DNA of 64,000 nucleotides from Actinomadura madurae (GCF_900115095.1 NZ_FOVH01000003.1:372001-436000); one strand, 5' to 3'. Numbered from the stretch's first letter, positions 32,601 through 41,153 are shown. The notes: generated by a model from the sequence alone, not told the origin. A program made the numbers and translations.

Positions 32601-34533
32601 TCTGCGCGTCGAGGAGGTCGGCGAGGGGAGCGGCGTCGGCGGCCGTCTCGATGGCGTGCGCCGCCTCGGTGATCCGCTCCACCTCGGCGTGGTAGGAGGT
32701 GAACGCGTCCTCTCCCTGGAGGAACTCGACGGCCCCCTGGCCCGCGGTGCGAAGCCCCTCCTGGACGGTCTCGGTGAGGTCGCCGATCCGGGCGAGGTCG
32801 GCGTGGCGGAGGTCGCGCAGCGTCTCCAGGCGGCCCTGGAGGCGGCGGAACCCGGCGAGCCGGGAGATCCAGCCCTCCGCGGCCGACGGCGCCTCGGCAT
32901 CCGCCGCGCGGATCAGCGCGGCGATGTCGCCGGCCGCCTCGGAGACCGCGGCGGCCGCCTGCTCGGTGAGCGCGCGGACCTTCTCGTACTCCTCCAGCAC
33001 CTGCCCGGCGGCCGTGCGGACGTCCGCCAGCGGCGCGGCGGCGTCGCCGAGGTCGTCGTCGGCGAGCCAGTGGTGGAGGTCCCGCACCCGCGTGCACGCC
33101 GAGATCAGCGCCTCGAACACCGGGGCGGACGGCGACATCTCGCCCACCATCCGGACGATCGTCAGGCACTCGGCGATGCCCCGGACGAGGTCGGCGTTCC
33201 CGACGCGCTCCAGCGGTCCGGTGCCGACGGGCTGCGCGGCGGCGTGCGCGTCCGAGACGTACGGGGTGGCCCAGAGCTGCAGCGGGTGGACGCGGGCCGG
33301 CTCGTCCGACAGCGCCCGCATCGCGATGAGCGTCCCGTCCTCGGCCAGCGCGTACCCGTGGCAGGTGATCGGCGTCGTGACCCGCTTGCGGATCACGTTG
33401 TACGGCAGCAGCAGCGACCGGCCGTCCTCCCGCGAGTGGAAGACGTAGAGCACGTCCTCGCCGTTGGGGGAGCGGACGACGCGCTCGTACTCCAGGCCCG
33501 TGACGTCGGTGTCGAACGTCTTGACCGCGCCGGTCTCCAGGAGGTAGCCGCCGGGGAAGACGATGCCGTGGTCGTCCGGCAGCCTCCGGCACGCCTGCTC
33601 GATCCCGTCGAGCCGCACGACCTCCTTGGTGCGGACGTTGAAGACGAGGTGCCGCCACGCCGTCTCGTTATACGGGCGGATCCGCAGCAGGATCAGCGCC
33701 CCGACCCGCGCGTGCAGGACGTCGGCGTCCGCGAGGGACTGCAGCGGCTCGTCCACCGGCTCGGAGTACACCCCGGCGCCGCCGCCGGTGTCGTCCTCGA
33801 CCTTGACGGTCAGTGCCCCGCCGGTCGTGCCGACGAACACCTCGCCCTCGATCGAGATGTGCGGGTGCCGGCCGGGGACGTGGTCGTCGCGCGTGGCCTC
33901 GACCCAGTCGACGTCGTGCGCCGGCGGGAACGCGTGGTCGCGCTCTCCCTGGTCGTCCTCGTAGACGACGCCGCCGTCCGGGGCCGTCCGCCACCGCAGG
34001 ACCCGCAGGTCCGTCAGCCGCGGGCCGGTCTGGAACACCGCGAGCAGCCGGCCGTCGACCAGCCGCAGCTGGAGCAGCCGCGCCTGCCGGTAGTACCGGT
34101 ACATGCCGGCGAAGTCGCGCAGGAACTCCGGATCGTCCAGGAGCCCCGGCACCGCCTCCGGCCCGGCCGGGACGAGCGCGACGCCCTCCTCGCCCCGGGT
34201 GAGGCGGTGCAGCGAGAAGACGTCCTCGACCGCGGTCTCCGGCGTCGGCCCGAGAAGGGCGTTGCCGCCGAACAGCAGGACGTCGCCGAGCGCGACCACG
34301 TCCCTCGGCACGCAGTCGTGCGCCGTCCGGATCCGCTCGGTGCCCGCCAGCCGCAGCTCGGTGCCCCCGAAGACCTCCAGCCGCCGCGCGTTCAGCGCGT
34401 CCGCCCGCCGTCCCAGCTCCGCCGCGTGCTCGGCGAGCCGGGCGCGCAGCACCTCGTAGGTTCCGTGGTCCAGTTCCGCCCCGGTTCCGGTGGCCTCCTC
34501 GACGCCCTCGGTCACCCCGTCGCTCCCGTCCAT
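29650..34533 (-). CDS. giant 'DNA repair ATPase' family protein (DUF3686 with C-terminal AAA ATPase)
   Basis: The 1627-residue protein has a large N-terminal region (about 40-450; many beta-strand-like blocks such as ALGDVLLFGGNALLGPTPETAVEDVFSL), a long helical/coiled-coil middle (about 450-880), and a C-terminal AAA ATPase with Walker A SPPGYGKTTLMEY (about 1278) and Walker B NVLLYLDDIQHTSPELLQKF (about 1345). An Asn/Arg-rich sensor region (AVCMAGNPYTESGGRF) follows. The family name is historical; a repair role is not shown by the sequence. ATG at 34533; longer readings extend into low-complexity sequence. Last gene of an NfeD-flotillin-ATPase set, which suggests it acts at flotillin-organised membrane. 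Confidence 0.85.
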   Translation of the reverse strand: MDGSDGVTEGVEEATGTGAELDHGTYEVLRARLAEHAAELGRRADALNARRLEVFGGTELRLAGTERIRTAHDCVPRDVVALGDVLLFGGNALLGPTPETAVEDVFSLHRLTRGEEGVALVPAGPEAVPGLLDDPEFLRDFAGMYRYYRQARLLQLRLVDGRLLAVFQTGPRLTDLRVLRWRTAPDGGVVYEDDQGERDHAFPPAHDVDWVEATRDDHVPGRHPHISIEGEVFVGTTGGALTVKVEDDTGGGAGVYSEPVDEPLQSLADADVLHARVGALILLRIRPYNETAWRHLVFNVRTKEVVRLDGIEQACRRLPDDHGIVFPGGYLLETGAVKTFDTDVTGLEYERVVRSPNGEDVLYVFHSREDGRSLLLPYNVIRKRVTTPITCHGYALAEDGTLIAMRALSDEPARVHPLQLWATPYVSDAHAAAQPVGTGPLERVGNADLVRGIAECLTIVRMVGEMSPSAPVFEALISACTRVRDLHHWLADDDLGDAAAPLADVRTAAGQVLEEYEKVRALTEQAAAAVSEAAGDIAALIRAADAEAPSAAEGWISRLAGFRRLQGRLETLRDLRHADLARIGDLTETVQEGLRTAGQGAVEFLQGEDAFTSYHAEVERITEAAHAIETAADAAPLADLLDAQNAGLEVVTEVVGDLDVTDATARTAILEHVGEVLAALNRARAVLGARRRDLLGREGRAEFAAELGLLDQSIAAALGTAGTPEACDERLGRLLLRLETLQARFAEPEEFLAELETKRTEIYEAFSSRKQTLLDERARRTDRLAASAERILSGVRRRAGALASPDEVGAYFATDAMVVRLRAIAAELRELGDDVRAEELEGRVKAARQEAGRALRDRLDLYGDGGGTILLGRHRFAVNTRPIELTLVPHGDGMAFAVTGTGYRAPVRDEGFAATRHLWNQSLVSETRDTYRAEYLATSVLASSSLGELNRAAAGGRLLAVVRDAAADRYDEGYERGVHDHDAARILEALLRLRTEAGLLRYPGDARASARLFWTHGPDEAERAAWTARARSLVRARDVFGGAGALTDLAAELASSVTGFAERHGLPAPGPLAAEYLIEELACAPDGFVTSQGARTLLKGLADAVGDGPLDDDLRAAGSLAARHQLAEAWLTAFLATSGGDPADVPEAVAALLCASAGYDSPAALTATVDGLLGDHPRITDQSIALRLDELLARTHRFRTGRVPEFRAYQKRRNDLIATEEKRLGLADLKPRAMSAFVRNRLIDEVYLPLIGDNLAKQLGTTGDTKRTDRMGLLLLISPPGYGKTTLMEYVADRLGLALVKVDGPALGNGVTSLDPAQAPNAAAAREVEKINIALEMGDNVLLYLDDIQHTSPELLQKFIPLCDAQRRVEGAGGTHDLRGKRFAVCMAGNPYTESGGRFRIPDMLANRADVWNLGDVLSGKEDLFALSYIENALTSNPVLAPLTAHDPADVELLVRLASGDDTVRPDRLSHPYSQAELEEILAVLGKLRHVQRVVLTVNRAYMASAAQDNASRTEPAFRLQGSYRDMNKLAERILPVMNEAELESAIDDHYRAESQTLTSDAEANLLKLAELRGRLTPSEEARWTEIKSAFRRSQTLAAHEDDPSVGALLHLADKLAAIETALRTGR

Positions 34534-34668
34534 GTCGGTTGCCGATCCTGTCTCCGCCGCGGCAGCCCCGTCCCGTGGACGCCGCCGTCTCGGGCATGGC
34601 GGGTCCGCGGGGCGGCGAGCCGTCGGGCCGGCGGCCCCCGGCACCGGCGGCTCGCCGCAGTACTGTGA

Positions 34669-36687
34669 TCAGTTGGCGGTCAGTGTGGTTCCGTTGACTT
34701 CGCTCAGCGGCGCCTCGGCGATGCCGAGCCGCCGGGCGGTGTCCAGCAGGTCCTGGAAGCCGGCGCTCTCCGGACCGCCCGACTTGATCAGGCGCAGCAG
34801 CAGCGCCGACAGGGTCAGGTCGCGGACGCCGCCGGTGCCGACCGAGCCCAGCAGGCGGGACAGGTCGCCGGGCAGGCTCGACGAGCCGTCCAGCCAGGGA
34901 CCGGCGACCGACTGCGCGACATCGGAGTTCTGCACGAAGCCGTCGACGCTCTTGCCCAGCGCGATCGAGCCGACGAGCTTGTCGAAGAAGACCGAGTCGC
35001 CGCCGACGATGTTGATGTCGGCCTGCTCCAGCCCGGTGGCGAGGACGGTGGCCTGCGCCTCCGCGACCTTGCGCTGCACCTCGATGCCGGCCAGCCGGAC
35101 GTCCTTCTCGGCCTCCAGCCGCAGCCGGTACTCCTCGTGCTCGCGGGACGCCTCGTCCAGCGCGGCCATCGCGCCGGCCTTCTCCGACAGGCCCTCCGCC
35201 TCGGCCCGCAGGTTGTCGCGGATGCGCGCGGCCTCGACCAGCGCCTTCTCCTGGGCGACGGCGGCCTCGGCGCGGCCGACCTTCTCGATCGCCTCGGCGT
35301 CGCGCTCGCGGACCTGGACCTCGGCCAGCCCGCTCGCGGCGGCCTCCGCGCGCAGCCCCTCGGCCAGCCGGATCTTGGCCTGCGCGTCCATCTCGGCGGC
35401 CTCCTGGCGCGCCTTGGCCATCGTCAGCTCCTCGCGGGCGCGGTGCTCGGCGGCGGCCTCGGCCGCCTCGGCGGCCTTGATGTCCTTGACCAGGTTCTCC
35501 TGCGCCTCGGCCTCCGCGTGGATGATCACCGACTGGCGGGCCCGCTCGGCCTCCTCGACCGTGCGCAGCCGCTTGATGCCCTCCTCCTGCTCGGCGACGG
35601 TCCGCTCCACCGCGATCCGCTCCCGGACGACGTTCGCGATCTCGCGCTTCTCCGCCTCGACCTCCTTGTCGGCCGCGATGCGGGTCAGCTCCGTCTCGCG
35701 CTCGCGGGCGATGACCTCCAGGACGCGGTCCTTCTCGATCCGCTCGCTCTCGATCGCGAGGACGCGCTCCTTGTTCTTCGCGGCGACCGACACCTCGCGG
35801 TCCTTGTTCTCGTGCTGGACGCCGAGCTGCTCGTCGGTGCGGATGTGCGCGAGCTGCGCCCGCAGCCGCTCCTCGGCCTTGACCCGCTCGATCTCCGCCG
35901 TCTCGCGGGCGCGGACGGTCTCGACCTCGCGCTCCTGCCGCAGCTCGGCGTCCGCCTGGCGGCGTTCGAGCTCCAGGATCGCCTCGCGCGCCTCGACGTT
36001 CTGGCGGGTGATCTCCTTCTCCTCGTTGCGGGCGTGCTCGTTGGTGCGGACGTGCTCGATCGCGGTCAGCTCGGTGATCTTCCGGATGCCCTGGGCGTCC
36101 AGGATGTTGGACCTGTCCAGGGAGAGCAGGGGCGTCTGCTCCAGGTAGTCGATCGCGGCGTCCTCAAGGCTGTAGCCGTTCAGGTCCGTGCCGATCACGC
36201 GGATGATGTGGTCGCGGAACTCGTTGCGGCGCGTGTAGAGGTCGGCGAAGTCGAGGTGCTTGCCGACGGTCTTCAGCGCCTCGGAGAACTTCGCCGCGAA
36301 CAGCTCCTGCAGCGTCTCCTGGCTGCTGGCCCGCTCCGTGCCGATGGCCTGCGCGACCTTCACGACGTCCTCGACGGTCTTGTTGACGCGGACGAAGAAC
36401 GTGATGCGGATGTCGGCGCGGATGTTGTCCTTGCAGATCAGGCCGTCCCGCCCGGTCCGCTCGATCTCTATCGTCTTGACCGAGATGTCCATCAACTCGG
36501 CGCGGTGCAGGACCGGCAGGACGATCGCACCGGTGAAGGTGACGTCGACCTTCTTGAGCTTGGAGATGATGAGCGCGCGGCCCTGGTCGACCTTGCGGAA
36601 CAACCGGGTCACCATCAGCACGAGGCCGAGGGTGACGAGCAGCGCGAGAGCGAGGAGCACGCCGGCTCCTATCGTGATGGTGTCCAT
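34669..36687 (-). CDS. flotillin-family SPFH/band 7 protein (YqiK/FloT-like)
   Basis: The 672-residue protein has an N-terminal membrane segment (about 6-28), an SPFH domain (about 30-205; VDQGRALIISKLKKVDVTFTGAIVLPVLHRAELMD, KDNIRADIRITFFVRV) and a very long Glu/Ala/Arg coiled coil (about 215-530) ending in a hydrophilic C-terminus with VGSIALGKSVDGF. It would oligomerise to organise membrane microdomains. The neighbouring NfeD-like gene is its usual partner. ATG at 36687, 91 bp after the NfeD-like stop; a G-rich low-complexity spacer lies between. Confidence 0.92.
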   Translation of the reverse strand: MDTITIGAGVLLALALLVTLGLVLMVTRLFRKVDQGRALIISKLKKVDVTFTGAIVLPVLHRAELMDISVKTIEIERTGRDGLICKDNIRADIRITFFVRVNKTVEDVVKVAQAIGTERASSQETLQELFAAKFSEALKTVGKHLDFADLYTRRNEFRDHIIRVIGTDLNGYSLEDAAIDYLEQTPLLSLDRSNILDAQGIRKITELTAIEHVRTNEHARNEEKEITRQNVEAREAILELERRQADAELRQEREVETVRARETAEIERVKAEERLRAQLAHIRTDEQLGVQHENKDREVSVAAKNKERVLAIESERIEKDRVLEVIARERETELTRIAADKEVEAEKREIANVVRERIAVERTVAEQEEGIKRLRTVEEAERARQSVIIHAEAEAQENLVKDIKAAEAAEAAAEHRAREELTMAKARQEAAEMDAQAKIRLAEGLRAEAAASGLAEVQVRERDAEAIEKVGRAEAAVAQEKALVEAARIRDNLRAEAEGLSEKAGAMAALDEASREHEEYRLRLEAEKDVRLAGIEVQRKVAEAQATVLATGLEQADINIVGGDSVFFDKLVGSIALGKSVDGFVQNSDVAQSVAGPWLDGSSSLPGDLSRLLGSVGTGGVRDLTLSALLLRLIKSGGPESAGFQDLLDTARRLGIAEAPLSEVNGTTLTAN

Positions 36688-36778
36688 CGATATCCCTGTC
36701 TGCCGGGGGTGAGGTCGCGGGGGTCTGTGTCGCGGGGTGGGGCGCGGGGTCTTTACCGCGGGTGGGTGTCGCGGGGGC

Positions 36779-37429
36779 TCAGCGGAGGTCGGCGGCCGTG
36801 TCGTGCGGCATGACCCAGAAGAAGCGGCCCTCCGGATCGAAGTCGAAGATCAGCGCGATGCTGCCGGCGGTGAGCCCGAGGCCCTCCGCGGCGCCGGCCA
36901 CGGGCACGTCCGCGGCGGGCTGCCGCACCTGGACGACGGCGGACGAGCCGTCGGCGGCGGTGACCTCGGCCTGGCCGAAGTCCGGGCCGACCCGGCCGGT
37001 GCGGATCACGCACGGCAGCCCGACGAAGTCGCGCAGCGACGCCTCGGCCCGGTGCTGGAAGACGCCGCGCAGCGGGCGGACGGCGAGCCGCGTCCCGGCC
37101 CAGCCCGCGGCCAGCGCGACGGGCAGGACGAGGACCCGCGCCGCGGCGCCCTCGAACAGCGCCCCCCCCGCGAGGCTGACGAACCACGCGAGCCCGATCA
37201 GCAGCGACAGCCCGACGGTGGCCGGGACGCCGCCGAGCCCGAGCAGCCCGCCGGCCGTGCCGTCCTCGGCGCCGGCGCCGGCCCCCGTGTCGGCATCGGC
37301 GCCGGCGCCGAGGAAGTCGAGGTCCAGGCCGCCGAGCAGGACGAGCGTCCAGTAGGCGGCCACGACGAGGAGTGAGAAGCTGAACAGCGCCGTCGGGAAA
37401 CCGAACGCCGCATCGATGAATTCGCCCAT
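36779..37429 (-). CDS. NfeD/YqiJ-like membrane protein with C-terminal OB-fold
   Basis: The 216-residue protein has TM segments at about 13-34, 68-86 and 92-112 and a C-terminal beta-rich domain (about 130-200; LRDFVGLPCVIRTGRVGPDFGQAEVTAADGSSAVVQVR) typical of the OB-fold NfeD/YqiJ partners of flotillins. An Ala/Gly/Asp-rich loop (40-63) separates TM1 and TM2. ATG at 37429. First gene of the module; tandem repeats upstream may contain its control region. Confidence 0.82.
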   Translation of the reverse strand: MGEFIDAAFGFPTALFSFSLLVVAAYWTLVLLGGLDLDFLGAGADADTGAGAGAEDGTAGGLLGLGGVPATVGLSLLIGLAWFVSLAGGALFEGAAARVLVLPVALAAGWAGTRLAVRPLRGVFQHRAEASLRDFVGLPCVIRTGRVGPDFGQAEVTAADGSSAVVQVRQPAADVPVAGAAEGLGLTAGSIALIFDFDPEGRFFWVMPHDTAADLR

Positions 37430-37508
37430 GGGAGTGCACGCTTCCGGGTCGAGACGTCATGGATCGCGCCGGAGCGGCGGAACGCGGCCGGCCGGCGCCG
37501 AAGAGGCT

Positions 37509-37549
37509 TCGTCGATCGGAGCAGGTCGATCGACGAGGTCGATCGACGA
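37509..37549. repeat. 13-bp perfect tandem repeat with an inverted third copy
   Basis: GGTCGATCGACGA is repeated exactly at 37524-37536 and 37537-37549. TCGTCGATCG (37509-37518) is the inverse of its last ten bases. It lies 80-120 bp upstream of the NfeD-like start and could be a multi-site operator. Confidence 0.6.
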
Positions 37550-37663
37550 AGGGAGACGTGCTCAGCTATCTGGGAAGTCGTGCGCCCAGGTCACGGATCG
37601 CAGGTGGTGAGGCCTGCGGCGGGACGGCACGGCACTGCGCGGTGCAGGGTGCGCGATGAGAAA

Positions 37664-37731
37664 GTGCCGGGGAATCATCAGCCCTCCTGGTCGCAGACAT
37701 CTCCTGTCTCGCCGACCAGGCTTCCCGGCAC
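37664..37731. other. three-tier inverted-repeat structure, possible structured RNA or REP-like element
   Basis: Nested perfect arms: GTGCCGGG (37664-37671) with CCCGGCAC (37724-37731); CCTGGTCG (37686-37693) with CGACCAGG (37713-37720); AGACA (37695-37699) with TGTCT (37705-37709) around loop TCTCC. A 14-nt bulge (37672-37685) sits on the 5' side against 3 nt on the 3' side. The asymmetric bulge argues against a plain terminator. Confidence 0.5.
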
Positions 37732-37924
37732 ACCGATCGTTACTTTAGCTTACTTCTCGGCTACAGGGAAGTCTTTTACTGTTCGATCGCCGGTCCCGGG
37801 CCGTTGACCTGGCCGTTCGCGAAGACGGCGGATGGCCTCTCCGGCGGGGCGCCGGGGCGGCCTTCAGCGTTCGTTGAGGTTTGCTGGAGGTTCGTCTCAG
37901 GGACCGCGGGTACGGTGCCGCGAC

Positions 37925-38929
37925 ATGACAACGGAGTCCTGCCGCCCCATCTTCGTCCTCGGATGCCCGCGATCGGGGACGACGCTGCTGCAGCAGATGC
38001 TGCACTCGCATCGGCGCATCGCGTTCCCGTCCGAGACGAGGTTCGTGCATACCGCGTACGAGGTGCGGCACGACTTCGGCGACCTGGAGCTGTCGGAGAA
38101 CCGGCGCGCGCTGGCCGAGTGGATCGTGCACGGCAGGAACACCAAGTTCAGGGTCCTGGACCTGGACGCCGGCGACGCGATCGAGGAGATCGTGAACGCG
38201 CCGCCGACGCTCGGCTCCGCGATCGCGGCCGTCTTCCGCGCGTACGCGCGCAAGCACGGCAAGCCGCGCTGGGGGGACAAGCGACCGAGCTACTTCCGCC
38301 GGGTGTCGATGCTCCAGCGGATGTTCCCGGACGCGCAGTTCGTCCACCTCCTCCGGGACGGCCGGGACGCGGTCAGTTCGCTGACGCGGATGCCCTGGTT
38401 CGACGGCGACATCCACGCCGCGGCCCTGACCTGGCGGGAGGCGGTCGACACGGGCCGCCACCTGCGGGAGCGGCTCGGCCCGGACACCTTCTACGAGTTC
38501 CGCTACGAGGACCTCGTCGCGGAGCCCGAGGAGGCGCTGGTGAAGCTGTGCGCCTTCCTCGGCGAGGAGTACGACCCCGAGATGACCCGGGCGTACCGGC
38601 ACGCCCGGCGGACGGTGCCCGCCTCGCGGAAGTGGCACCTGCACACGCACGAGGCCGTCAACACCCGCCAGGTCGGGGCCTGGCGCGAGCGCATGGAGGA
38701 CTGGGAGGCCGACCTGGTCGAGCACGTCCTCGCCTCGCGGCTCGTCCAGAACGGCTACGAGCTGACCGGGGGAGCGCGTCCCCCCGCGGCGCAGCTCGCC
38801 AAGTTCCACCGGCTCGCGGCGCACCGCTGGCGGTCGCGGCACGCGCACGCCGCCCTGGAGCGGCTCGCGCAGGCCCGGGAGTCGAACCCGGTCGAGTCGC
38901 GGCTGAGCGGTCCCGTGTCCCCGGAGTGA
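37925..38929 (+). CDS. PAPS-dependent sulfotransferase family protein
   Basis: The 334-residue protein has the 5'-phosphosulfate loop FVLGCPRSGTTLLQQMLHSH (about 11-30) and the 3'-phosphate motif LLRDGRDAVSSL, the two signatures of cytosolic-type and Stf-like sulfotransferases; no TM segment. It would move sulfate from PAPS to an unknown hydroxyl or amine, perhaps on a glycolipid. ATG at 37925 starts MTTESCRP directly before the loop; no ribosome site is visible, so a leaderless transcript is possible. It lies 465 bp upstream of the ACP/FAAL genes; membership in that pathway is uncertain. Confidence 0.88.
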   Translation: MTTESCRPIFVLGCPRSGTTLLQQMLHSHRRIAFPSETRFVHTAYEVRHDFGDLELSENRRALAEWIVHGRNTKFRVLDLDAGDAIEEIVNAPPTLGSAIAAVFRAYARKHGKPRWGDKRPSYFRRVSMLQRMFPDAQFVHLLRDGRDAVSSLTRMPWFDGDIHAAALTWREAVDTGRHLRERLGPDTFYEFRYEDLVAEPEEALVKLCAFLGEEYDPEMTRAYRHARRTVPASRKWHLHTHEAVNTRQVGAWRERMEDWEADLVEHVLASRLVQNGYELTGGARPPAAQLAKFHRLAAHRWRSRHAHAALERLAQARESNPVESRLSGPVSPE

Positions 38930-39394
38930 CCGGCTGAGGTCACGTCCGCCAGGGACAGGTGAATCTGTCTTCCGAGAAAGTCATCCCTGACTGCCCTGCG
39001 GCGGGCGGGTCTGGAAGGTTGTCCGAAATTCTCATGGAACGTGCCCACTTGTCGCCGGGCGGGACGGGCCGCGATGGCGAGCCTGCTGGGGAACGACGCA
39101 GGTAGCGTGCCCTCGCGAGTCCCCCGGGGGAGGACGGATCGGTGGGGCGGGCGGGAACCGAGATGCCGGCGGGCGTTCCGGCTGGGCCCATATCGGAACA
39201 GGCTACCAGCGAGTAACTTGTCGCCGTTTTTACCGGCCTGCTGACTGGGTTTACGGGTCGGAGACATGCCCGTGTCCGATCGTTCACATCCGGGTCGAGA
39301 CACGCCCCCCATTTGGCTGTATGTTGCGTGTTGCTCGTCTTCCGATGACTATCGCGATTGATTCGATGATCCTCTTAACATAAGGAGGAGTGCG
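38930..39394. other. 465-bp gene-free region before the ACP operon
   Basis: No ORF has coding character on either strand. The first 300 bp are ordinary GC-rich sequence. The last 100 bp (39300-39390) are AT-rich (TTGGCTGTATGTTG, CTTAACATAAGGAGG) and should contain the promoter of the ACP operon, ending with a full AAGGAGG ribosome site. Confidence 0.65.
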
Positions 39395-39652
39395 GTGACC
39401 CGATCGGAAACAATTTCCCACGACGAGCTGCAATCGTGGCTTCTTGACAGGATCGCCTTCTACCTGGACCGGCCCGCGGAGAACATCGATCCCGCGGTCG
39501 AACTGGCCCGCTACGGTGTCGACTCGGTCTACGCCATCAGCATCATCAGCGACATCGAGGACCATCTGCAGGTCGAGGTCGACGTGGCCGAGGCCAGGCG
39601 GCGGGAGACGGTGACCGACCTCACCGACTACCTGCTCGACCTCGTCGCGTGA
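39395..39652 (+). CDS. acyl carrier protein (stand-alone)
   Basis: The 85-residue ACP has the phosphopantetheine site GVDSVYAISI with Ser44, flanked by the expected helices (ISHDELQSWLLDRIAFYL; SDIEDHLQVEVDVAEARRR; VTDLTDYLLDLV). GTG at 39395 with AAGGAGG 6 bp upstream. It shares TGATG with the next gene. The match to secondary-metabolite ACPs (DSV rather than DSL) and the FAAL downstream suggest it carries a fatty acyl chain loaded by that ligase. Confidence 0.92.
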   Translation: MTRSETISHDELQSWLLDRIAFYLDRPAENIDPAVELARYGVDSVYAISIISDIEDHLQVEVDVAEARRRETVTDLTDYLLDLVA

Positions 39653-40284
39653 TGGGCGGCCGGCCCGCGGACGGCGCCGCCGGGCCCGCCATGGTGGTGC
39701 TCGGCGACAGCGTGGCCGAGGGCCAGGACGACCCGCACCCGGCCGGCGGCTGGCTCGGCTGGGCCGGGCGGCTGGCCCTTCACCTGGGGATTCCCCGGGA
39801 GGAGGTGCTCAACGTCTCCGACCCGGGCGCGAAGATCGACGATGTGGCGCGCGACCAGCTGCCCCTCGTCCGGGACCTGCGGCCGCGCCTGGTCGTGCTC
39901 GGCTGCGGGATGAACGACGCGCTGCGCGGCTTCGAGCCCGCGGACGCGGCCCGCCGGCTGGACGAGCTGTACGGCTGGGCCCGCGACCGCGGCGCGGTGA
40001 TGCTGGCGATCCCGGTGCCGCGTCCCCCGCTGCTCGACATATCCCCGATCTCGCAGTTCCGCAAGAAACGGACCGTGCAGCGCATTCATGACTTCAATAT
40101 GGAGCTGGCGCGCGTCGCGCGCGACTTCGGAATGACCTTTCCGGAACGGGAGACCGTGGCCCGGGTCGCCGACCCGGTGATGTGGAGTCCGGACGGAATC
40201 CACCTCAATCCGAGAGGTCACGCCTATGTCGCGGAGGTGATCGCGCACATCGCAAAAAGCCTGCTCAGCGAGCGGGTGATCTGA
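39652..40284 (+). CDS. SGNH/GDSL-family hydrolase
   Basis: The 210-residue soluble protein has block I VVLGDSVAEG (nucleophile Ser), block III VLGCGMNDAL (Asn) and block V SPDGIHLNPRGH (Asp and His). No signal peptide, so it acts in the cytoplasm. Its position directly after ACP (start overlapping the ACP stop; a GTG three bases earlier is also possible) suggests it hydrolyses or transfers an acyl group from ACP or a product. Confidence 0.88.
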   Translation: MGGRPADGAAGPAMVVLGDSVAEGQDDPHPAGGWLGWAGRLALHLGIPREEVLNVSDPGAKIDDVARDQLPLVRDLRPRLVVLGCGMNDALRGFEPADAARRLDELYGWARDRGAVMLAIPVPRPPLLDISPISQFRKKRTVQRIHDFNMELARVARDFGMTFPERETVARVADPVMWSPDGIHLNPRGHAYVAEVIAHIAKSLLSERVI

Positions 40285-40319
40285 GTCTCGGGGGCCCCAA
40301 CCTGCAGTCTGGGAAACAG

Positions 40320-41153
40320 ATGAAAAGACCTTTCGCCGCTGTCCGCGTCTCCCGTTCGGCGATGCTGATCCCGCTCGCTCCCGTCCTGGTCGTCCAGGCA
40401 TGGCGGACGGTGCGCCGGACGCCGCGGCTCGACCCGGCGGCGGGCGACGAGCACGGCCTCGCCGCCGGCCCGCGTCCCGGGAAGGGCCCGGAAGACGGGC
40501 GACCGGACTACCGGGTCGTCGTGCTCGGCGAGTCGACCGCCGTCGGCGTCGGCGCGTCGCTGCACGCCGAGGCGCTCCCCGGCTTCCTGGCGGAGGCGCT
40601 GCGGGACCGGCTGCGGCGCGGCGTGGCGTGGACGCTGTCCGGCGAGAACGGCGCCACCGCCCGCCGGATCACGACCGGGCTGGTGCCCGCGCCGGACGGT
40701 TCCGCGGCGGACCTCGTGGTCGTCACCACGGGCATCAACGACCTGATCCGGCGGCGGCCGCTGCGCCGCTGGACGGCGGACATGACCGAGCTCATCGCCG
40801 CGCTGCGCGACCGCTACCCGGGCGCGCGGCTGCTCGTCGCGGGCATGCCGCCCGTGCACCGGTTCCCCGCCCTGCCGCGGCCGCTGCGGTCCGTCCTCGG
40901 CGCGCGGGCGCGGGCGATGGACCTGATCACGAGCGAGGCGGCCGCCGTGGGCGGCGCGGTCCACGTCCCCATGGACGAGGCGATGGCGCGCGACCGGCGG
41001 CTCTTCGCGGCCGACGGCTTCCACCCGTCGGCCGCCGGGTACCGGGCGTGGGCGCAGGATCTCGCCCGCGCCGCCGTGCCCGCTCCCGAGCCCGGCCTCC
41101 CCGCACCGCACACGCCCCCCGCCGGCGCCGTCCCGCCCCGGACGGTGAACTGA
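40320..41153 (+). CDS. SGNH/GDSL-family hydrolase, membrane-anchored
   Basis: The 277-residue protein has an N-terminal hydrophobic stretch (about 10-28; SAMLIPLAPVLVVQAW) that may be an anchor, then SGNH blocks VVLGESTAVGVGAS (GES in place of GDS), VTTGINDLIRRR and ADGFHPSAAGY. The second SGNH enzyme in the same operon differs from the first in anchor and length, so the two likely act at different steps. ATG at 40320; 35 bp after the previous stop. Confidence 0.85.
   Translation: MKRPFAAVRVSRSAMLIPLAPVLVVQAWRTVRRTPRLDPAAGDEHGLAAGPRPGKGPEDGRPDYRVVVLGESTAVGVGASLHAEALPGFLAEALRDRLRRGVAWTLSGENGATARRITTGLVPAPDGSAADLVVVTTGINDLIRRRPLRRWTADMTELIAALRDRYPGARLLVAGMPPVHRFPALPRPLRSVLGARARAMDLITSEAAAVGGAVHVPMDEAMARDRRLFAADGFHPSAAGYRAWAQDLARAAVPAPEPGLPAPHTPPAGAVPPRTVN

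Larger units (their letters stand above)
37430..37924. other. 495-bp gene-free region between the flotillin module and the sulfotransferase
   Basis: It holds the divergent control regions. No ORF here has coding character. Two structured elements stand out: the 13-bp tandem repeat at 37509-37549 and the three-tier hairpin at 37664-37731. Right of these is a short AT-rich tract (37739-37785). Confidence 0.7.

Noticed and set aside
38755..39312. Minus-strand 185-codon frame in the gap before the ACP gene
   Set aside because: Overlaps the sulfotransferase end, has Ser/Arg/Pro-rich composition without a domain, and no ribosome site.
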